Source of the DNA: Ampelocalamus luodianensis
Taxonomy: Eukaryota; Streptophyta; Magnoliopsida; Poales; Poaceae
Direction: 5' to 3'
Length of the DNA: 64,000 bases
Assembly (NCBI GenBank): GCA_036346255.1
Contig: CM070638.1
Coordinates: 36,208,394 to 36,272,393 of the forward strand
Shown: positions 1 to 12,045 of the stretch, in pieces
Layout of the letters: each line of letters starts with the position of its first letter
Numbering within the stretch: position 1 is the first letter of the stretch
Notes under the pieces: generated by a model
Databases searched by the model: none
What the model saw: the letters and a program-made list of their open reading frames with translations, nothing else
What the model was told of the DNA's origin: nothing
Program-made: the position numbers and the translations under genes

Positions 1-1282
1 GTGAAGTCGGTGCTGCCTCGGTACTCTTCCCCCACCTAAATTCAATCAAGAACATAGACTAAGACCACATAAACGAACCACATGAATTCTAAAAACAAAC
101 ACAACTAGCAATAGCTCGCAACCCAATCCCGACTCCAAATTTCTAATTGCTGTTCTGTACCTTCTGTGAACAGTCAAGTTCTAAAATTCATATCTTTCTG
201 TACAGAGGTCCAAATTACGTGTTCTTGGACTTCATTGAAAGGTTATCAAATTTCCCAACTAAACCTAGTTGGTGAGATCCCCTGATTCGGCCATCTAAAA
301 TCACTTTCAAGCCGATTAACAAGACATCGATTTCACGTCAGACTTTCTGGACAGAGCACTAAAACTAACATAACTTTCAGCTCGTTTACCCAAATTTTGC
401 GTTCTTGTGCTTCCCTGAAAGCTACGACAATTATCTACAACTTTCGTTATACTGAGATCCTCTAATTCTCCCTTTAACTGATCGAAAAGGTCAGATTACT
501 AAAACCTGTCAAAATACTAACAGATTCGCAGGACAGTCATAGTAAATAATTCATAACTTCTGCTGTAGAGGTCCAAATAATATGATCTAGCACTTCATTG
601 AAAGCTATTGACGTCCTCTACAACTTTCTAGGAGATGCCCGAGACTGAATCCGCACCTAACTATAACAAATCGTCCCTCTAATGCGATCTGCCCTGAGGC
701 GACAGAATTGCCGGCAAAGAATAGTTAAGTGCTAAAACATCTAAACGAGGGGAAAACGATGTTACCCTTGACGAACCGATTGCCGGGCACTGAGGGCACC
801 CACCAGCGAGCTCTCCCCAAAAGATGATCTCGTCGCCTCCTCTTCTCCTTCCTCGAACAGCCAAACTCCTCCAGCGATCACCTTCTCTCCGAGTCGGCAA
901 GCGAGGAAGACGGACGGGCTTTGCCGGCAGCGAGGAGACGCAAGGGGAGGGAGTACAGCAGCCGGGAGACCACGGGCAGGTGGTGCGCGAGGGGAGAGGA
1001 GGGGCGGCTGCCTAAGGAGAGAGAGGAGGCGCACGGGTAGAGGGGCAAGGAAGGGGGCGGCTAGGGTTAGGGAGGGGAGGAAAGGGTGCCTCCCTTTGGC
1101 CGGCCACTAGAGGGCCTCATGGGCCGTAGCCTGAGCCCAGTTGTTGCGCTTATGTAGAAAAACCCATCTCTTCCCACTTATTCAATTATTTTCCAGAAGG
1201 TCCTTCCCCTGAATCGACTTCCAATCACTCGTTTCTTTTAAAACTTTAGATTTCCTCCCGAATCCTATTATAGGGTATTACA
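1..1282 (-). repeat. LTR P, partial, minus orientation
   Basis: This is the edge of a retrotransposon LTR whose other end lies outside the window. It ends with GGGTATTACA at 1282, which in element orientation is the TGTAATACCC start typical of the E/S/I family. Its first bases (GTGAAGT.GGTGCTGCCT) resemble 31058 onward inside the LTR of element E, and the phrases about ATAACTTTC and GGAGTCC/GAGGTCC recur in both. No pyrimidine tract (minus-strand polypurine tract) follows 1282, so this is a solo or 5' LTR rather than a 3' LTR. ORFs in the G/A-rich part near 760..1030 are not supported as genes. Confidence 0.7.
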
Positions 1283-2579
1283 AAATGTATAGAAACCTTG
1301 ATTAATTTTATAGATTAACACAATTGGAAAGTATTGTGATATTATGTGGGTGATTCCTGATGATGTCAATGAGTGAGTATGTTAGAATTGTGGGGATGTT
1401 AGAGATTTAATCCGCTGATTTTACTATTTGTTATAAGAGAAATTCGTTGTAGAGGTCTTGGAGGTTAAATTTGGGCTTTGCATTTTTTATGCTAGACTTT
1501 TGGTCGCCCAAAGTTTGTGTGTAGAGGAAATAGAAAACTGGAGTTTTCTGAGCGGTGGAATGATTGTTGATAGAACCCTTCTGATGTAGTTCATGAGCGT
1601 GTGTGCTGAGGATTCTGAGTTGTTTATTCTTAAAAGTTTGAGGTGGTGTGATTGCATGAGATCTATTCTGAGGTGCTTGGGGTGCCATCTGTCAAATTAA
1701 ATTTTGTCAGTAGAAGGAGTTGTCTAGAGAGTGTTTCAGTGGGATCAGTAGAGCTTCTCTACAAAGGTGTGGATGATGTATTTGGGTCTGAGCATAAATG
1801 TTGAGGATGTTAATTTAAGAGGTTTGAGCTCGTGTGATATGCGATGAATTCGAATTCCAAGGTTTGAGAGAAATTTTATTCCTAAAAGAGAAACTGAGAA
1901 AAATGATGTCTTCTTGGGTAGTGAAGCATTTTTTTATCCTCGCTTGAGCTTTGTGTTGTTGACTGATGTCTTCCGCAATTTGAGTTGGCGTCGTGTTGAC
2001 ATGTGTGATTCTTTCCAGTTCAAACGGAATAAAACAAATATTTGATTTGGGGGTTCGAGTGATTTCTCATTTGGCTTTCGTGGTGTTCATTCGCAAATTG
2101 CGTAATTAGAAAGCGGAATAGCTTTCGTGATGATTTATCAATCGTGGGTTTGACCCTTTTGGTGGATTGTAGGCATTGCGTGGTTGCGATGAAAATTCTT
2201 TATTTTCAATTGAATTCTCTTTGTAAAACAATTATTTAAAAGCGAGTTCTGTTGTGCGATCTTGATTAAAGGAGGTGCTCCTTGTTAAGATGAAGAAACC
2301 GATTGAGAAGTGGGACAAGAACTCCATGTGTGTGGTGCATGTTTGTGCTTTTGTACCAAAGGAGAAGTTAGCCCGAGGTACATTAGTTTGTTTTCGTCAG
2401 TTGTGGGGATTAGTAAGTGGGCGTATCGCCATGACCATCGTGGGTCCATACGCTAGGTACACAACGTCTGCTATATTCTGGTGCTGAGTGAGTACCCGGG
2501 GAAATTGGGGTTGAGGTTATCGTTAGAGCCGTTGACTAGCAAGTAAGATCTCACGTTCGAGTATAGTCTGGTACATATA

Positions 2580-2729
2580 CTGGAGAGGTCGGGACGAGCT
2601 TTGGGGCATAAGACGTTAGTATCCGTTGAGGTGCCATGGGCGTACTCGTGTGAGCGTGAAGCGACCTGGGAGCTGGAGTCTCGCATGCGCGAGCAGTATC
2701 TAGACATGTTTACTCCTGGTACGTGTTAA
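2580..2729 (+). pseudogene. Integrase C-terminal chromodomain-like remnant of element D
   Basis: A 49-codon open stretch ends at TAA 2727..2729. It contains the hallmark tail of Ty3 chromovirus integrases: a V.W....EREATWELE core followed by R.REQY..MF. In intact elements this follows the integrase core and helps direct insertion to particular chromatin. Nothing of the catalytic core remains in frame upstream; stops and apparent substitutions fill 1283..2570. The next 85 bases contain the polypurine tract and the LTR boundary, the normal order for the end of pol. Confidence 0.6.
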
Positions 2730-2801
2730 TTGTTGTTTCATTCTAGTAGCAAATATTCATTTGTTTTTTTCGACGGTTAGAATTCAGGGTCGAATTCTAT
2801 T

Positions 2802-2813
2802 AAGAGGGTAGAA
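2802..2813 (+). other. Polypurine tract of element D
   Basis: The purine run AAGAGGGTAGAA lies immediately before the LTR start TGTAATATCC. Element E has AAGGGGGTAGAA in the same place on the opposite strand. This is the plus-strand primer site for reverse transcription. Confidence 0.7.
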
Positions 2814-5393
2814 TGTAATATCCTGAATATTCATTAGTAAATGCAATAAAGATTAGAGAGAACAATATTATTTAGAGAGGGGAATTAAAAGAAAATTCAA
2901 GATTTGAGAGAGGATTGGACCTTGGGCTTTCGGCCCAAGGTATCCTAGCCAAGTGGGTCGGCCATGTAGTGGAGTCAAGAAGGGGGTGTCCTTCCCCAAA
3001 ACCCTAGCCTATGCTACAGTACCATGTCGCACTATAGCATGCGGTACTGTAGCAGCCCCCCCTCCCTACTACTCTACCAAGAGGAGGAAGAAGCTCTGAG
3101 GTGCTGCCGGCCATGGTGGAAGGAGAAGAAGGGAGAAGAAGAAAGAAGGACAAGAAGAAGATCCTCTTCGTGGGTTTTGTTCAACGTCTTCTTGGGGTTC
3201 TACAAGGGTAACACAAGATGCGAATTCGATTAGGTTGATTAGATCGAATTGCTGCTGCTAGTAGAATAGTTCTGTCCAGTATGTTGCGCGGCTGATTTCA
3301 TGTTTTTAGAGGCCGAATCAGGGGATCCCATCTTCTAGAGTTATGTGTGGTTCGTTCTTAGCTTTCAGTGGATGCAAAGATCACTCAATTCTGAGTTACG
3401 ATTCAAAAGTTATAATGAATTCTTTGCTGCTGTCCCGAAAGTTTGACGATAATTTACAGTCACTGTATTTATTAAAATATGACAAAGTTAGAGGCCAATT
3501 CAGAAGTGTTGCCAAAATGACTTTTGTAGTTAATCTCATTAGCTTTCAGTATTGATAAATAACACCCTATTTGGATTTGTAGAACAAAAATTATGTACGT
3601 TTCAATCTGACTGTCCAGAGTATGTGTCGGTTTCTGTCTTTAGTTTTGACCCGTGTGCCATTTTTTGATAAGGGCAAAATATGAATGTCGTGCCAACTAG
3701 GATTTTGAAGATGGTGTTATTATCTTTCCAGAATGGTAATAATGTTGGTTTTTGGTTAACCCAATCAAAAGTTATGAATATTTCTTTACCGATATTTAGT
3801 TGTGCTAGACAGATTGTATATTAGACTTTCGCTTGAATGTTATCCTAGGTTTCTGGCCGAATTGGAAGTTTTCGCCAACTAGACTAACGTAGAGGTTTTC
3901 GATACCTTTTCATAGGATCTGAGATCACTCTGTTTTGAGTCTCAGAGAAAAAGATATGATGTTTTTAGTACCGCTATCCATATTATCATCCCGCTAGACT
4001 ATTGGTTTTATTGTATAGAACAATTATTTGAACCTTAGGTTTAGGTTGATGAGATTAAGCATTTCGAGTAGCGTCCTATTCACGTTGTTTCTTATTCAAG
4101 TAATTCAATTATGTAGAAGGAGAGGGTTCAAGATTGGTGGCTTCGTCCTTGCCTCCTAATGCATCGTAGTTCGAAAGGCAAGTACAATTGATTTGTCTTG
4201 ATTGCTATTTGTTCCACTTGATTGATGAATGTGCAATGAGTAATCCCGGTATTTCTTGTTTCCCTTCATAATTAATATACCATGATTATTTGGTAATATA
4301 TTTACTTTCGATATATTCATTCATTCCTTCTTTCATATACATCCACGGAAGTGGGTAGTAAAGTCCTATTATTCCAATATGGGCAAGTATCTTGTGATTC
4401 TTATTGTTGGTGAATGCTGAGTGCTTGTTGTTCATACCGTTATTTCTATGATCCATGAGTAAATTCAATGCTTCATGTTCTTTTCATGTTCGTTAATCCA
4501 TGTTTAATGAGATGATGTTTTTCATTATTCATAATTCATTCCATTCATTTATTGTTCATGTTTCATCCACGGGAGTGGAATGTAAAGACCCATCAATTCC
4601 AGTATAGGCACGTATGACCCATCATTCTAAAGTGGGCATATTTAGATCCCTATATAAAACGTTCTTCATACGGGCCTTAGATCCCCGTATTTTGTTAAAT
4701 GCGAGCCTAAGTGAACACTGACGGGTGTGTCACTAGCTATACCGGTATAACTAGAAGTGGAGTTAATGCATTTCATTCATTCATATGATTTCTGTTATTC
4801 TAAATTCATATTCTATAATATGACTGCCATGTTCCTATTCATTTATTTTACATTCGAATTCTATTATGTGATGCTATATTCTTGCTCGTTCATTCTGTTA
4901 CGTTCTTATTCAGTATGGCTCATATTGTTCTGTTGTACTTGCTGAGTCGTGGACTCATTCTTGCCATGTTTACTTGTTTTAGGTAAACATTGAAGACGGT
5001 ATGCTTGGGAGGAAGTAGTCACGAATCATTCATTCACTTCACATTATTCACTTGTTAATTAGACGAACCTGTTATTGTCTTTCTTTCGATAATCTTTGGA
5101 TTGTAATAACTAGAGTATGATGGTTTATGTTACCCTTTCTTAGGATATGATTGAATTGGTAATTGCCTAAGATCTTCGTATAGTCTATTGATATGATTAT
5201 CATAGATGCCTCTTCATGATTAGGTAAATAGAATTTGATATGTTGTTAAACTCTGTTTCATTTCTCATGTTCATTCTATCAATTGTTGATTCCTACTGGT
5301 TATTAGTTGATAGATGGATGAAAGTATTTCGTATTGTTGATGTATGTTTGTCTTTTAGGTAATATCTTGACTTCCGCATAGCTAGGGTATTAT
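2814..5393 (+). repeat. 3' LTR of element D
   Basis: It starts TGTAATATCC and ends near GGGTATTATA, where the usual end is GGGTGTTACA. It shares long blocks with solo LTRs S and I: a GGAGGAAGAAG-rich purine block near 3080..3170, repeated phrases around AAAGTTATGA, and a stem-loop block at 4565..4745 with GTCC.C and CTATACCGGTATA motifs. No ORF in it is credible. The right edge is approximate because the end is mutated. Confidence 0.7.
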
Positions 5394-7004
5394 ACACACA
5401 CCTGACAATCACACCATCCAACCAATGTGCCTAAGTCTAAAATATTTTATTTTCAGTTTTAGTTTCTCAAATACAATACATATATGAGTAACTTGACTCA
5501 AGTAATTATAGTGATGATATAATGACCATCGCCGAAGCGATGATCCCTAAACTACCGTTCTAAGCATTGCTAAGTGATATCAACTCGTATCCTACAATAA
5601 AAGTGGCTAGAGCCCATCTATCGAGCTCTACATCACAGCGGATATAAACTAGGCTCAGTGGTAAAGGATGAACAGTTACCTATAGTTTATGCAACTATTT
5701 AGAATCAACTACTCGAATGATAATTTAAACATCAAAATAGAGCATGCATATATACACTTTGCAAACGAGATAACATAATTTGTAAGTAATGGGATCAAAA
5801 TGATCAAAGGAAAACTTCTTGCCTTGCTGGAGATAACTCTCTTATCGTAGAGGATCACAATCGTACCCAACGAATTCGTTGAAACCTATCGAAAGAATCG
5901 AGAAGAACCAATAAGAACAAATAGCACCGAAAATACTCAAAAACCTAAAGTCATCCAAAAATCATGAAATTTACATATATAGTAGAACATGATTTTAAAT
6001 GGATGTAGCAACAAAAATCAATTGATTTGGGTGCTGCATGCAAAAGTTATAGCCAATAGAAAATCAGTTTTTGATAAAATGCTGACAAATACCCTCTCAG
6101 GTACTGTCTATCCGAATTAGAAATTTTGGCAAAAATTTCCAGAGAGGTGGTGACTTTGAAAATTTTATGGTAGATAGAGCACCACATGAGATGAACAATG
6201 AAATTTGATTCATCTCATTTGAAGCTACAAATAATTTCTTAAGATTTTTCAAAGTCATAAAAATAGTGCACAAATCATTTATAAAACAAGATTTTCAGAG
6301 GAAGTAGCAAACTTAAAACCTATTCTACAATAAAGTACAGTAACAGGGGAACCCATCAAGCTTGAGTTCTCTCAATTTGGAGTTCGCAAGCAAAAGCTAT
6401 AGCCTAAACCATATCTGTCGGGAGAGAAATTCCAACATTAAGGGTTGGTCGGAAGGAGGTTCGACCACACACAGTCAGAAAGAGGTTCGACTACGTGGTC
6501 GCAGAAGGTTTGACTATGTGGTCGTAGAAGGTTTACAAGGTGGTCGTAGGTTTGGTGGAACTGGTCGTAGACCTTGGGGAAGTGGTCGTAGGTGGTCGCA
6601 AGTGGTTGTAAGAAGTTGAAGGTGGTCGTAGGGGTTTGGTGCCTTTAAAGGGCGACAATGGTGATGAGCTAAGGCGATGGTGCCGTTCGAGTGACAAGCC
6701 ATATGACAAAGCAATCCCCTCAAGAATAGCAAATAAAATCTAAAAAATTTGAATTTTTTTTCCAGAGGAGTCACTAGGAAGTTCCAAAACCTATGAAAAA
6801 TAATCCCAAGGGATGATCACAAGTTTTTCCTAAAAAGTTTCAAAGGGTTATGCTTCTAGTTAATTAAAGCTTTTAGTTTTTGAATTCAAAAAATCCTTTG
6901 AAACAATTTCCAAAAAATTCAAATAACAATATGATGCAACAAAAGTTTTAATTTCTACTCATTTTTATACCTTTGAAATAAAAACTAAGTTTTGGGATGT
7001 TACA
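5394..7004 (-). repeat. 3' LTR of element A, partial
   Basis: Positions 5394..6345 align by eye with 25373..26325 in the right LTR. The end 6720..7004 aligns with 48742..49031, finishing TTGGGATGTTACA. Between them (6346..6720) the copy differs: it has its own GGTCGTAGG-type repeat block at 6445..6650 but lacks most of the roughly 1.3 kb present at 26330..27636. The left LTR is therefore internally deleted or an alternative version. Confidence 0.75.
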
Positions 7005-7856
7005 ACTCCCCCCTACAAGAATCCCGTCCCGAGATTCCATCGGAAAAGAGAAGGGGCAGAAAGACTTTGTCGCTTTGTTAAAATTCAATCTTCTTTCCAA
7101 AGACCGAAAGACTCGATCTCGAACCCCTACCACCACTAACTCAATATCTTTTGTTCGGCAATCCCCAAATTGTTGTTCACCCAATTAAAACACGCCGATC
7201 ACATTTAGTCTATTGCAAGCAGACTCCAATCTCAATGTATACATTAACCACTGAAATCGTTTGCTTTGATGAAATCTTCCAACCCATCCTAAATTCATAC
7301 ATTTGACTTGATTTCCAATAAATATACTGACTTATTTCCAAACTTTAACAACCCATAAGTGAGCACAAACAACTATTGATTTATTCCACAATCTAACTCA
7401 TGGGTTCACTCTAATCTCGATTACAATTCCTAGAACATTACGAATCATAAGTAAACCACCATATTGCTCACATTTTCTATTATACTTGCTTTATAAATTT
7501 TTATCATAGAGTATCTCCCATATAACTTTCAAATCGTGAGCACTAAAGATCTGTAATTCACTGTCTATAATCCACCAGTTGACATATACTATTAATCACT
7601 CAACAATTGTTTGTGGTTTCCAGCAAGTTTCCTCAAACAATTTCAATTCTTAAGAGAGGGTACATCTATGCAAGATCCATTTGTATCTTCAAGCAATGTC
7701 TCTATATTTCTGCTTTTCAATCCCTTTTGTTAGCATGATCAATCCACTTCCAATAATTAATCCACCAAATACACCCATTAATCTCTTAATGTCTAATCCA
7801 CTCATCCCTACTCTAGGATCTAATCAACTACCAAACTCAAGACAATCATCCCAGTA

Positions 7857-7944
<88 letters not shown>

Positions 7945-8048
7945 CCTTTATCCACAGTCAACTCCATCCTATTAAATCATCAAGAAGATCATTCATCCAA
8001 GGTGAATTTGTAATCCAATTATAATCCAAATAATCTGAATTACTAACC
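7005..8048. other. Interior of element A, part 1, non-coding
   Basis: The first bases after the LTR, ACTCCCCCCTA, are the complement of a polypurine tract, as expected for a minus-oriented element. The rest is A/T/C-rich with few G on this strand, has no credible ORF, and contains a long (TA)n tract. A 62-63 codon ORF at 6997..7188 spans the LTR edge and is not supported. Element B interrupts here at 8049. Confidence 0.6.
7858..7941. repeat. (TA)n microsatellite
   Basis: An uninterrupted alternating TA tract of about 84 bases inside the interior of element A. Confidence 0.95.
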
Positions 8049-9964
8049 TGTCGGGACCCAAAATCACGATTCTGGAACCCTTTGTGTATACTGCACTAGT
8101 CTAGGATCACGCTAGTGCACACAGTGTTAACATAGGTAAATATCGATCCACACAAGCGACAAATAAAGTAAACGATTAGTTTGAATAACAAATAAGGGTT
8201 TTGACCTTATGGTCGAGTTTACACTTATTAAGCCACGCAGGGCTGACAAAGAATAAAACAGCAGCGGAACGGAAATAACTCCAACGTAGATCCCATCAAT
8301 TCACCACAGGCAACCAACTGGGATCTAGACCTTAACGATCAGCAACCTTCGGCGAACTCCTCGAAAGCAGGCGTAGACTCCTCCTCTTCTGTAGGTTTGG
8401 GGCGCAAATTTTACAACAAGCGTGAGTACACAACCGTACTCGCAAATCATACCACAGAATGCAATTTATAGATGCATGCTTATTCCAAGAAAAGGCTTCT
8501 GTGGTTCTTTTGCAGAAATGCAATATTTGCAATTGAATACAAATAATAGATTGAAAGCATAATTCAAAACAAATAGACAATAATAATTTAACAGTTGTTT
8601 CCACAAAGACACAAAGCTAAACAAATTATGTCATATAGCCATATGATTGAAGTCACACAGCTCTCATCCCAAATATTTTATGAAAACTACCCCTCGTGTG
8701 AAATCCCCGAGCATGTCCATGATCATGACGCTTATTCGAATAGATTGATTTAACACTCTGCAGAGGTTGTACACTTTACCCACAAGATACAACTAGTGTA
8801 GCAAGCACTAATCATAACAAAATGGTTCAGAAACTTCATCTCAACATTGACACTCCCAATGTGCTTACAAACCGCTATGCCAACCCAAATGAAGCGCTTT
8901 GGCATAACACACACACCGGGATGTGGAAACGACGATCGCCCCGCGATGCAACCACTAAGTAGTCACACCTCCACCTGTCACACAACAGTAACCTATCCAC
9001 CGAACATCAATGTCGAATCCATAACGCACTAAGTTAGGCCCGCCCCATACCGGGCATGTGGTCGTACAGTAAGGCTTAGTTCAATGGCGCACAAAGTTAA
9101 GTCCTTAATTGACCAAGGCAAGTCTTCCATGTTCTAATTAAGTCACAAAGATTATCATTCCCATGCACACAGCTTCCACCATATCACACAGTTTCCACCA
9201 CTTGCCTCAGTCTAAATCCTTTACCACCCAGTTGGTTTTAGTGCAACACATGCCATCACGAAGTAATAACACATAGCACACAGTTTTACACAAAGTTCCA
9301 TAGTCACTTAGTCATATTTAAAATTTGCAACTTACATGTGATGTGAGACTCGTAGCATGGCTAAGCAATTGTACTGCATCTAACCAACCCACGTTGGTGC
9401 TACAATATTACCAACTAATAAACCAATCTAGGGTGACAAGGAATTAAGACATACAAGGCCAAGGTATGATAACAATTTGGATAATAACTATGCCCAAAGT
9501 ATTTAAATAAATAATTAAAGTAGAATGCAATACTTTAACACAAAGTAATTTGAAAACTGGGTTCAATATGATCAAAGGTATGACTTGCCTTGGAAAAGGT
9601 CTATGTACTGATCTTGATCTTGGGGTGCTCCTTCTTCCACGAAATTCCCCGACGAATCGACATCTACTCGCAATGAAACAAATAAACAAAACAAATAAAT
9701 AACAGAGGCAAAACAAACTCCAAAAATTAAATAAAAATCTCAGATAAATAGGGCTTGAATTTAGATAAATTTAGAAATTTGAATGGGCTCAATCGGAGTT
9801 AGGATGCAAAAGTTATGGCCTCTGGAAGTTTTAAATCTAAAAGAAACCCTAATTTGGATTTTCTGGAATTTCCGAATTATTTCTCTAAAGAAAAATCGGA
9901 TTATTGCGCAAATGCTGACGTCAGCACAGGGATTTCGGGAATAAAATAAATAAAAGGAAAAACG

Positions 9965-9989
9965 CTGACATGTGGGACCCACATGTCAG
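9965..9989. repeat. Perfect palindrome in LTR B
   Basis: Two 12-base arms (CTGACATGTGGG and its complement) surround one central base. The same palindrome is at 18971..18995 in the other LTR. Confidence 0.9.
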
Positions 9990-10541
9990 GGACACGGCTC
10001 ACGGTAGACTAGGTCTACTGAGCCTCGGTACTTGGGGTCCGGTGGACTAAGCCACGTGGCACTGACGTGGATGCCACGCAGGCGACACATGGGTGCGAGG
10101 GCTGAGCTGGACGTGACGTGGACGTCCACGTGGCTTGGCGGTGACCGGTGGCGCTCTAGACTGCCCGACAACGGCGAACGGCGGCGACCCGCCGGAGATG
10201 AGTGGTACCAGGAGGTAGAGGGGAACGCGGGGATCTCAATGGTGTGCTCACTGGTACTCAAGGTGGACGAGGGTGACCAGCGGCGAGGGTTGAGCGGCGG
10301 AGGAGTCTCGGGCTTGACGGGATCGGTGCTCCGGTGACGTTCCGGCGAAACGAAGGCCACCAAGGTGAAGCGCAGCTCCGTGCGATGTCGACGGTGTAGA
10401 CCACGACGCCAGCGACGCGGCGAAGCGCGACGAGCTCGTCGGAGTTGGCGCGCGCGATTGATCTTCGAGCTCTGCGCGGCTAGGTTCATCGCGAGGGCGA
10501 AGGCGGCTAGGGTTGGGGTGCGGACACCGAGGGCTACCTCC

Positions 10542-10550
10542 CCTTTTATA
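10542..10550 (-). promoter_or_regulatory. TATA box of LTR B (3' copy)
   Basis: On the minus strand the sequence is TATAAAAGG in a GC-rich setting, with the same motif at 19554..19562 in the 5' LTR. It is the likely RNA polymerase II promoter of the LTR. Confidence 0.7.
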
Positions 10551-10860
10551 CCCGGAGGCCTGGGAGAGTCCAGGGCACGAACGCCCAAAAACGGCAAGCG
10601 GCGGTGGAGATCGTATCCCTAATGCACGGAACGGCAACGAGGATTCGGGGCCCACACGTCGGCGACGGCGGCTCGGCGCGTCAGACGTGTGAAACGCAAC
10701 ACGCCGCGAACGCACTCAAGATCTGATCGTCCAGATCTGATCGAACGGCCCACAACACATGTGACGTTCGGAACCTCCGGTTAACACACGCGCATCCAGC
10801 CATCCAGTGTTGATCGAACGGTGAAGGATGATCGGGGCGCTCCGAAGGGAAGAGGGGAGG

Positions 10861-10885
10861 CTGACATGCGGGGCCCGCATGTCAG
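10861..10885. repeat. Second palindrome in LTR B
   Basis: Arms CTGACATGCGGG and its complement surround one central base. The copy in the 5' LTR (19879..19903) has one mismatch. Confidence 0.9.
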
Positions 10886-11273
10886 TTGGAGGCGGCGCGA
10901 CGCGGGCGAGCTGGGCTGCGCGGAGGAGGGAAATGGGCCGGGTCAAAGGAATTCGGCCCAAAGGTAAATCTGAGATTTTAAATAGCTTTTCTATTTTAGA
11001 AAATACAAGAAATTCAAAATAAGCAATAGAAAATAGCAAATGAACTCAGAAAAATTCTAGAAAAATCTAGAAAATATATCTGAGCACATAGAACCCAAAT
11101 AAAATAGTTTTGGCTAATATTTCATGTTGGGATTATTCACATTAAAGGTTTTCGATTGTAAGGTCCAATATTAAGCTTTTGAATTTAAAATCAAATAAAT
11201 CCAAATGGTGAATTTTCTCCCTACTAACTATTAAAAGATTTTTTTTTAAAACTCAGAAAATTGGGATGTTACA

Positions 11274-11290
11274 AACCTCCCCCCTTAAAG
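11274..11290 (-). other. Polypurine tract of element B
   Basis: On the minus strand the run AAGGGGGGAGGTT adjoins the 3' LTR, the usual plus-strand primer position. Confidence 0.8.
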
Positions 11291-11313
11291 GAATCTCGAC
11301 CCCGAGATTCAGG

Positions 11314-12045
11314 CTAGCTAGAGAAAAGGCTAGGAAACTCGGCTTTCAGCTCTTCTTCACGTTCCCACGTTACTTCTCCCTCTGAATGGTTGCTCCACTG
11401 AACCTTGCAAAAACAAACAGTCTTGCTTCTGGTGAGGCACTCTGCGACATCCAAAATCTTGACTGGCTGCTCCTTGTAGGTAAGATCCTCCTTCAAGTCA
11501 ATCGATTCTAGTGGGGCTTGCTCTTTTGGGACACGAAGACACTTCTTCAATTGTGAGACATGAAAGACATCATGCACTCCTGCTAATGACTGCGGTAGCT
11601 CCAACTGATAAGCAACTTCTCCACGGCGTTCCAAAATCTTGAACGGACCAACATACCTCGGGGCAAGCTTCCCTTTGGCATGAAACCTTTTGACACCTCT
11701 GAGCGGGGTGACTCGAAGATAAACAAAATCCTCGGGTTCAAAACTGAGATCACGACGACGATTATCAGCATAGCCCTTCTGCCTGGACTGAGCTATCTTC
11801 AATCTTTCTCTGATCATGGCCACTTGCTCTTCTGCTTCTTGAATAATGTCCGCCGAATCGAACGCTCATTGTTTTCGACCAATTCAACGGGTTCTGCAGC
11901 ACGGCCATACAAAGCTTCAAATGGTGACATTTGCAAACTAGCTTGATAACTGTTATTGTACGAGAATTCTGCATATGGCAAACTTTTATCCCATCGGGTA
12001 GCATTAGCTAGAGCACAAGCTCTCAGCATATCTTCCAATATCTGA
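11314..12045 (-). pseudogene. B pol, integrase C-terminal region and chromodomain (frameshifted)
   Basis: Two frames carry the rest of integrase after the main pol frame breaks. Positions 11814..12038 hold the end of the core (AEFSYNNSYQ, FEALYGR). Positions 11314..11823 hold the GPF/Y module (PRYVGPFKILERRGEVAYQL) and a chromodomain tail (KVQWSNHSEGEVTWE, ending near EFPSLF). Chromodomain tails of this type mark the Tekay/Del chromoviruses and act in target-site choice. The frame changes near 11820 and again at about 12045..12095. The usual length and order are kept, so the breaks look like recent small indels rather than old decay. Confidence 0.85.

Larger units (their letters stand above)
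1283..5393 (+). mobile_element. Element D, 3' part of a Ty3/gypsy retrotransposon
   Basis: This is plus-oriented internal sequence (1283..2813) followed by a 3' LTR (2814..5393). The internal part ends with a decayed integrase tail and a polypurine tract directly before the LTR. The upstream part, including pol proper and the 5' LTR, is outside the window or separated by LTR P. Sequence resuming at about 5394 matches the second copy of LTR A from 25373 onward, so D was inserted into the left LTR of A. The 1283..2570 part holds no recognisable reading frame and looks like heavily mutated pol. Confidence 0.7.
8049..11273 (-). repeat. 3' LTR of element B
   Basis: The 3225-bp LTR closely matches 17046..20283 along its length, with scattered substitutions and small indels. 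It contains a TATA box (10542..10550) and two palindromes (9965..9989, 10861..10885). The 203-codon ORF at 9986..10597 also occurs in the other LTR, but it reads through the TATA box and is not treated as a gene. Confidence 0.93.

Noticed and set aside
9986..10597. A 203-codon ORF with a similar partner at 18992..19609
   Set aside because: It is present in both LTRs of B because the LTRs are copies. It reads through the TATA box (TATAAAAGG falls inside the frame), is proline/arginine/serine-rich from GC-rich DNA, and has no domain.
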